17,500 nucleotides of DNA from Anaeromyces robustus (taxonomy: Eukaryota > Neocallimastigomycota > Neocallimastigomycetes > Neocallimastigales > Neocallimastigaceae), in contig MCFG01000170.1 in the NCBI GenBank assembly GCA_002104895.1, forward strand, positions 30,001 to 47,500, given 5' to 3'. The translations under genes and the position numbers were made by a program. Numbering within the stretch: the first letter of the stretch is position 1; the number at the start of each line of letters is the position of its first letter. Positions 1 through 17,500 of this stretch are shown piece after piece. The notes under the pieces are model-generated. The model saw nothing but the letters and a program-made list of their open reading frames with translations. It was not told the DNA's origin and made no database searches.

Positions 1-270
1 CTGAAGAAAGAAGGTATTTAGCAACTTCCATAACATCTTTTGGTACTTTTGAAAAATCCGGCTTTATAAATGAATCATATGAATATAAAAAAATAAAAAT
101 TATTATAAAATATTTCAAAATAAACAATTAATATCTATAAAACATTATTTATTATTTTTATAAATATTTATTACGAAATGTCTATTTGAACTTTTTTTTT
201 TTTTTTCTAATAAAAGTGAAATACAAAATAATAATAAATTATACAATAATTTAATACTTACTGAAGACAT
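1..270 (-). CDS. 5' end of an unrecognised gene (partial, two exons visible)
   Basis: The proposed start codon is at 270-268. A 9-base first exon (270-262, Met-Ser-Ser) ends at a consensus GTAAGT donor. An A/T-only-type intron (261-62) ends in AAAG, and exon 2 (61-1) continues in phase 0 and leaves the window. The joined start reads MSSPDFSKVPKDVMEVAKYL. This is protein-like, with varied residues and relatively GC-rich codons against a nearly pure A/T background. I do not recognise the family from about 23 residues. The case for a gene is the matching phase, the good donor and the compositional contrast; the acceptor is weak and the exon is short. It is transcribed leftward, like the kinase, and about 1.9 kb of non-coding DNA separates them. 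Confidence 0.55.
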
Positions 271-5478
<5,208 letters not shown>

Positions 5479-6188
5479 ATTTATTTAAATAATAATAATT
5501 ATATTGTATTATTATTAAAAAAAAAAAAAAGCATAACTATTGTATATATATAAAAAATTAATAAATTTAAAATTTTTTTTTATATATTATTTACTTTTTT
5601 TCTAAAAAAAAATAGTTCAATAATTATTAATACAAATATAAATTATATAAATTGAATAATATGATCAAAAAGTATGTATATAATATGATTTTTAAAAAAT
5701 TTTTATAGAAAATTACTCAAATATTTTTCTTCAATAGTTCACCTATTGGGATACAAATATATTAAAATTTAAGCAAATTAATAGGGACACATATATAAAA
5801 ATAATTAATTAATATATGTATTTAATATAAAAATTAATAGAATAAATATATTTATGAATATTTAATATTTAAAAAGGTTAAAAAAATTTAATCAATGAAT
5901 CATTTTTTTTGATAAAAATATGAAAATAAAAAAAAAGCATAAGCATATATTTAACGTCAGAAAGTTTAAATAATTTAAATTTATAATTAGAATAATTTTT
6001 ATAGTTATGGATAAAATAATATATAAAAAAAATTAATAATAAAAAGTAATAAAATATTATAAAGATTTTCTATGTAAGATATCAATTATAATAATACACA
6101 TTAATAATAAAATTTTATTAATTATATAAAAAATAATTATTTTTATATAAACATATATATAAATATCTTTCTCTCTTGTATAATCAAA
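5479..6188. other. Divergent intergenic region between the kinase and the coiled-coil gene
   Basis: This 710-base A/T-rich region separates two genes transcribed away from each other, so it must hold both promoters. A short A-run followed by GCATAA occurs near 5520 and again near 5934, which may be chance at this composition. I see no gene and no defensible promoter element. Confidence 0.6.
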
Positions 6189-7817
6189 ATGAGTAGTATA
6201 GAATTAATTAATATAGATGACAATACTATTTCAGAAGATGATATAAATAAAACAAAAACATCATCTATTTCAACCTTATCTCTATATGATTTAGTAGATG
6301 AACTTACTATAAGTTGTACATGTGTACATGATGCAAATCATGTATCTAGACCTACTCAAACAACAAGCAATGAAATTATTGATTTAAAAAATGTAACAAC
6401 TATATATAAAAATTTAAATAAAGTAAGTATTTTTATATAAAATATACATTGATATCATTAATAAAATATTTAATAATAGTAATATTAATAATTAATTTTT
6501 CTAATTGTATAAAACAAGAATCTTCAAACAGTATATAATGTTATAAAAGTGGGGTATAATAAAAAAATTAATGATTCTGTTGAAGAACTTCATCAAACAA
6601 TTTTACAACAATTAATTCAAATTGAAAAAGCATATAAACATAATATAAATACTATACGACAAGCATATCATTCTGAATTGACAAATTTTATTGCTAAATA
6701 TAAAAATTATAAAGATGTAATTAAATTATATATATGATTATTCAATAGTATTCTTTTTTATCTTATATATATATATATATATACAACTTTGTATTTAATA
6801 GGAAACACTAAAAAATGAACATGATCAACAATTAAGGAAAATAATTAATGAAAAAAATTATTATGCTGATGAAACTGTAAGATTAAAAAGAATTATTAAT
6901 GATCAAAATAATAAATTGTTTAGGTTAAAATATATACTGGTTCAAAAATATCCGGCTAAAGTTAAACAACTTTTTTCTGAAAAAAATACTGAATTAAATG
7001 TAAAATATTAATAATGAATATAAATGTTGTATTAAAAAAACATAAATAGAACAACATTTAATAAATTTTACACATTATTTATATATCTTATAATATAAAT
7101 ATTATAATATTATTTTTATTTTTATTTATTGTAAATTATTATATATTATTATAAATTGTTATTTATTATTATCACTAATTATATAAAAATATCTAATAGG
7201 ATATTTTGGATCCAAGAGATTTTCAAATAGAATCTGCTATGCAACATCTTCAAATTGATAAAATGAAAAAAGAAAATGAAATAAGAAATTTAAAAAAAAA
7301 ATTAAATAAAGTAAAAAATGATTTAACCAAAAAATTAGAAGATGAAACAGAATATATAACAGTAGAAAAACATAAAAGAATTGTTAAAGAAGTTCAAGAA
7401 GATTACGAATTAAGTATGAGTCTTTTAGAAAAAGAAAAGGATAAAGAAATCAATAGATTATATTCAGAATCTAAAAAATTAAAATCTATATATGAAGCAC
7501 AGCTTTTATCATTAAGAAAACTTCAAAATAAAACAAACTATAATCAAGTACTGGAAAGACAAAATAAGATATTAGAATTATCAAAAATATTTTTCCCAAA
7601 AATTACAAGACAATCATCAACTATATCAACTATATCAACTAGTCAAATAAATATAAATAATAGTAATATATCAAAAATTAATAAAAGTAATTCACTTTTG
7701 ATGGAAAAGAAACAAGATAGTTCACTATTATCAAATAATGATATAAGTTCTGGTAATAAATCAGTAAGACCGTTCACAAGCTATTTTCCTAGTGAATACG
7801 TTAGAAAGAAAATCTGA
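6189..7817 (+). CDS. Coiled-coil protein resembling C10orf67 (DUF4709), 4 exons, 415 aa
   Basis: Exons 6189-6422, 6519-6716, 6802-6999 and 7200-7817 all join in phase 0 with GTAAGT/GTAAT-type donors. Exons 2 and 3 are both exactly 198 bases. Exon 1 is acidic and Ser/Thr-rich. From about residue 75 to 290 the protein is strongly helical and charged (for example ENEIRNLKKKLNKVK), typical of a coiled coil. The tail is Ser/Asn-rich and ends RPFTSYFPSEYVRKKI. From memory, the segment with TQTTSNEI, then about 50 residues later a helix containing IEKAY and IRQAYHSEL, parallels human C10orf67 (TQTDSSEI, then IEKHY and MRKSFNQQL). If right, a flagellum-related role in zoospores is possible, but that is inference. 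No membrane segment or catalytic motif is visible. The start is the first Met in frame, shortly after an A/T-rich leader. Confidence 0.72.
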
Positions 7818-8069
7818 AGTTTCTATTTTTTATAAAATAATGATTAAAAAAAAATTTTTTTTTTTTTCAAAACATAATAGTAATAATAAAAAAACAACAA
7901 AGATAATTGTACTACTGTTAATTAACTTAATGTAAAATAATAATTATATGATTTTAATTATAAAACGTACTTTAAAACTTAAATAAAATAAAGTTATTTA
8001 AAATAATTAATATATAATTATAAACTAATTAAATTAATTCCATACTATTAAAAATAAATTAATTATCTT

Positions 8070-8109
<40 letters not shown>

Positions 8110-8433
8110 CAAATTATTTTTTTAAAAAATTTTTTAAAATTAAATTAAATTAAATTAATAATTTATAATTTGAATATATTATTCAAATGACTCTCAATTA
8201 AAATATTTTATTATTATTACACTTTTACTTTTTTTTCTGTACATAAAAATATGTCTTTTAAATAATAAAATATTATATATGTATATACCTTTTCATAATC
8301 ATATTTATTATATATATTTTTAATATATCCTTAATGAATGTATAAAACATTATATAGAGAACATAATTACAAATAATATACATATAATTTATATATTTCT
8401 ATATATACCAATTATTCAGTTATATAATTTAAA
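7818..8433. other. Intergenic region with homopolymer tracts
   Basis: This 616-base A/T-rich spacer separates two rightward genes. It holds an A9T12 block at 7846-7866 just after the upstream stop codon and a T38 run at 8072-8109. No coding or RNA signal is visible. An ATATCCTTA string at 8325-8333 resembles a U12 donor but has no coding context. Confidence 0.65.
8072..8109. repeat. T38 homopolymer
   Basis: Thirty-eight consecutive T residues lie between the coiled-coil gene and the Mpv17-type gene. The exact length is likely to be unreliable in any assembly. Confidence 0.95.
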
Positions 8434-11240
<2,807 letters not shown>

Positions 11241-11471
11241 ATATATAAATTATATATATATATATTTTTATTTATATATATATTATTGATTATATAAAAA
11301 AAATCTTATGAACGCACATGTATTAATTAATTAATTTTTTTTTTGATGGTTTTTTTTTTTTTTAATTATTTTTTATAGAGTAAGTACTTTCTTTTTTTTT
11401 TTTTTTTATATTTCTTAAAAAAAATTCAAAATATTTAAATTTCTATTTTATATTATTTAAGATCAATTCAA
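11241..11471. other. Short A/T-rich intergenic spacer
   Basis: About 230 bases separate the end of the Asn-rich tail from the PGK-like start codon, with TA runs and T-tracts including T16 near 11392-11407. No specific signal can be assigned. Confidence 0.6.
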
Positions 11472-13094
11472 ATGAAATGCTGTAAAAAATTATCAATAAA
11501 AGATGTAAATATTGAAAATAAAAGAGTTTTAATAAGGTAATTATATATATACATTTATAATTTTTTATAGTTTTTTTTTTTTTATGATCTATTCATTTAA
11601 TATTTATATTAAATATAATCGTTAATATCTAATTATAATTCATTTATACACAATATTTAGAGTTGATTATAATATACCAATGGATATTCAAGGAAGCATA
11701 TTAGATAATTCATTAATTATTGCTTCGTTACCAACTATTCAGTATTGTATAAAAAATAAAGCCAAATCAATAATTTTAATAAGTCATCTTGATGAACCAG
11801 GAGGACAACCTCAAAAAAATCTATCATTAGGTCCTATAGCAAATGAATTGAATCGTTTATTAGGAAAAACAATTCAATTTATACCAAATTGTGTTGGTTA
11901 TGATGTAGAAAGAATTTGTAATATGGCAAAAGATGGTGATATAATATTGTTAGAAAATCTAAAATTCCATTCAGAAGAAGATATGCTATTAAGAAAAAGA
12001 TCGAGTTCAAAAATGGTTTATATTAAAATATATTATAATATATATATTTTTTTATTATATATATATAATAATATATATTCAATTATTAATGACAATAAAT
12101 TTCATTGTTTTTTCAATAATTATTATTTTATATATAATTTTAATTTAATTAGAGCATTAATGAGAATTTCAGAAAATATATTAAATCATTATCTAATTTA
12201 GGTGATATTTTTGTAAATGATGCATATAGTTTATCTCATAACGAATATACGTAAATATATATTATATAATAATAAATTAATATAAATTATAATAAATAAC
12301 AAAGAATTTTATTAATTGTAAATCAAATTTAATAAATAATTCAATAATTTTAACAGTTCAATAGTTGGTTTAACAATACCAGTCAAAGTATCAGGTTTAT
12401 TATTGAAACGAGAATTGGACGTTATATCATTAACCTTAGATAATCCTAAAGAACCATTTATTGGTATTATTGGAGGGTAAATAATTATTGTTTTATTATT
12501 ATTTAGTGTTATAACTTTAAATAGACATAGTATTAATTATTTTATATTGATTTAATTAATTAATTTTTTTATTATATTATATCACATTATTTAATTCTTA
12601 TAACTATAGACTTGATATTAAAGAAAATTGCGAATTAATATATAGCTTATTGGAAAAAGTTAATATTCTTATCATTGTTGGTAATTTAGCATATGTATTT
12701 AAGCATGTTTTAAATAATATATCGGTAATTTGTCATTAAATTTATATTAATTTATTTAATCAACTTTAATATTTTATTTATTCATTCATTATTCATTTAT
12801 TTATTATTTATTTATTTATTCTTATTTTATTTTTATTTTTTTTTCATTTAACTTTATTTTTATTTGAAGATTGGAATATCAGAATTTGATGTGGGATTAG
12901 TAAATTTTGTTAATGAAGTAATTGAAAAAGCAAGAAAATATAGAGTAGAACTATTTTTCCCTGTTGATTATATTATTGCTAATAAGATAAGTAAAGACTG
13001 TAAAGTTGGAATTACAAATGATAATCATGGAATACCAGGTAATTTTATATAAAACTAAATAATAAAAAAAAATATTAATTTAATAATAATATTT

Positions 13095-13125
<31 letters not shown>

Positions 13126-13547
13126 TTAATTTTATTTATTTTATAAAAAATATTACTATTATTATTTAAAAGATGGATGGATAGGTGTTGATATAGGTCC
13201 AAAAAGTAATGTAATATTTAATAAAATTATTCTATCAGCAAAAACTATCTTTTGGTTAGGGTATACTATTAATTTGATAATACAAAATATATTGCTATAT
13301 AAAATTAAATTATTACTAGAACTTTTTTTAATAATATATAATTAAATTTTTTATTATTAATATTTTATGAATGTTAGAGTCGCTGGTTATCATGAAATAG
13401 ATAAATTTTCAAAAGGAACAAGACATTTAATTGAATCTATCGCTGAATCTACACTTCAAGGGGCAATATCTATTGCTGCAGGAAAAGATACTGTAAAAGC
13501 AATTGCAAAATATAAAGCTCAAAATAAAATATGGTAATTAATATTTT

Positions 13548-13579
<32 letters not shown>

Positions 13580-13887
13580 TAATTATTTATTTATTATTAT
13601 TATTTATTTTTATTATTTATTATAATAATGATTTATTTATTTATTAAATGTTGTTGTTATATTTATATTGACTTTATGATCTTTCTTTTTCATTTTGATT
13701 ATTTAAAAGTCATATATCAACAGGAAATGCAAAGACTTTTGAGGTAAACATAAATATATATTATAATAGTTAATTATCATATTATTATTACATTATATTT
13801 AAATCTCAATATTCATAATATATTAAACAATAGTTTTTGGATTGTAATATGCTACCAGGTGTTACTGCTCTCTCAAATAAAATATAA
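11472..13887 (+). CDS. PGK: Divergent phosphoglycerate kinase homologue, probable pseudoenzyme, 10 exons, 417 aa
   Basis: Exons: 11472-11536, 11661-12015, 12153-12250, 12357-12476, 12610-12724, 12870-13038, 13173-13260, 13378-13533, 13710-13743 and 13834-13887. All phases agree, and the 417 residues equal the usual PGK length. PGK landmarks run in order: KRVLIRVDYNIP, LISHLDEP, CVGYDVE, LLENLKFH, LSNLGDIFVNDA, IPDGWIGVDIGP, SKGT, ISTGNAK and LPGVTALSN. PGK normally makes ATP from 1,3-bisphosphoglycerate in glycolysis. Here key residues are changed (human numbering from memory): Arg39 to Leu40, Arg66 to Glu67, Arg123 to Lys, Arg171 to Asn, and GGAKVADK to GGLDIKEN, which loses both lysines. 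WNGPVGVFE becomes WLGVAGYHE and GGGDT becomes AGKDT. His64, the RVD aspartate, E343 and the DT pair remain. Catalysis looks unlikely, yet the frame is intact, so the product is probably made. The start codon is the only upstream Met giving the canonical PGK N-terminus. Confidence 0.88.
12779..12843. repeat. ATTT-rich degenerate repeats in PGK-like intron 5
   Basis: A degenerate mixture of ATTC, ATTT and TTTTA units fills the 3' half of the intron before the exon at 12870. A cleaner (TTTA)n tract lies at 13095-13126 in the next intron. Confidence 0.8.
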
Positions 13888-14713
13888 CTTATTAAAAAAA
13901 AAATAAAATATAAAATATCAAAAAAAAAAAAAAAACAAAAAAACAAAATAATAATAATAAATAAATAAATAAATAAATAAAAAAAAAAAAAAAGGAAAAA
14001 AAATACATACATTTATACAAAATACTATGAAATATAATAAAAAAATTTTCTTTTATATTATAGTTTATTGTATAATTAAAAATTTTTAAAATTTTTTAAA
14101 ACTTAAACCAATAAATAAATACAAGTTATTGAAAAAAAAAAAATTATTAGTTTTTAAATACGAGTACATATATTAAAAATTAAGAACGTATATATATAAT
14201 ATTTAATAACTAAATAGTTGAAAAAAATAATAATTTATTTATTTAAACTTTTACAAATAATAAAATAGCATAATTTTTTTTTTTTTTTAATATATATTAA
14301 TAATTAACATTTATATTTCATTAATTGTACTTTATTTCAATGTAATATTTTTTAAGTAATAAATATATAATAATAAGCTTTTTGTCTCAAATTCATTAAA
14401 ATGAATTATTGATAAATGAAAACTTTGTTAATTATGATTGTTGATCACAGATTTTTCGGTTAATAAACTATAAATTTTAAAGTTTAAAAAAAAAAAAATA
14501 AATTAAAAGCAAATGGAATAATAATAAAAATAATTTGTTTATATTTAAGGGAAAATATTTCTATTTACTTATTTTAATAATATTCTATTATTTATATTTA
14601 AATAAAATAAAATATACACTCCATAAATAAAATTATAGAAATGAATAATTTTGAAAATCTATTATAGCATTTTTAAATAATAATAATAATAAAATATAAT
14701 ATTTTCAATAATA
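13888..14713. other. A/T-rich intergenic region
   Basis: About 826 bases lie between the PGK-like stop codon and the receptor start. They hold an A-rich tract with AAAT/AATA units at 13900-14000 and nothing that reads as a gene. The 14385-14465 stretch is slightly more complex in sequence, but no conserved element is recognisable. Confidence 0.65.

Positions 14714-17500
<2,787 letters not shown>

Noticed and set aside
7846-7866. A9T12 palindrome just after the coiled-coil gene, resembling a terminator stem
   Set aside because: In this A/T-rich eukaryotic DNA adjacent A and T runs are common, and Rho-independent terminators do not apply.
8325-8333. ATATCCTTA resembling another U12 donor
   Set aside because: It lies upstream of the Mpv17-type start codon with no coding exon before it and no paired acceptor with frame support.
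12153-12201. Frame continuing ALMRISENILNHYLI in the PGK-like gene
   Set aside because: The other frame (SINENFRKYIKSLSNLGD) matches PGK (AFRASLSKLGD) and joins both neighbouring exons in phase.
13806-14012. Minus-strand open frame rich in Phe, Leu and Ile
   Set aside because: It overlaps the last PGK-like exon and an A-rich tract, and the composition is that of translated low-complexity DNA.

Overview
The window looks like nuclear DNA of an extremely AT-rich, intron-dense eukaryote, most likely an anaerobic gut fungus (Neocallimastigomycota). The evidence is near-pure A/T intergenic DNA, many short GT-AG introns, long (TTTA)n, (TAA)n and (ATT)n microsatellites, asparagine runs, and a receptor that joins a bacterial-type solute-binding domain to a class C GPCR, an architecture I associate with that group. 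A dictyostelid or another AT-rich early-diverging lineage is the main rival. All gene models were spliced by hand from reading frame, splice consensus and family similarity.

Layout: 1-270 (-) is the 5' end of an unrecognised gene. 271-2188 is non-coding and holds a 432-base perfect (TTTA)108 repeat. 2189-5478 (-) is a complete 11-exon LKB1/STK11-like protein kinase. 5479-6188 is a divergent intergenic region. 6189-7817 (+) is a 4-exon coiled-coil protein resembling C10orf67/DUF4709. 8434-11240 (+) is an Mpv17/PMP22-type membrane protein fused to a very long asparagine-rich tail, apparently broken by one extra base. 11472-13887 (+) is a 10-exon, full-length (417 aa) but catalytically degenerate phosphoglycerate kinase homologue. 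14714-17500 (+) is the first part of a solute-binding-domain/class C GPCR receptor that runs off the end.

The most unusual item is in the kinase gene. Two neighbouring introns both begin ATATCCTTT and both appear to end in AC, the hallmark of minor-spliceosome (U12-type) AT-AC introns, and they flank an in-frame 81-base exon. That exon looks like a hybrid copy: its start resembles the start of the next exon and its end resembles part of the previous exon. This suggests an intron-spanning tandem duplication that produced both a second AT-AC intron and a new cassette exon. The second item is the PGK homologue, whose frame and length are intact although most substrate-binding basic residues are gone.

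No operon or pathway links the genes. They are independent eukaryotic genes, and I see no RNA genes, CRISPR arrays or transposons.
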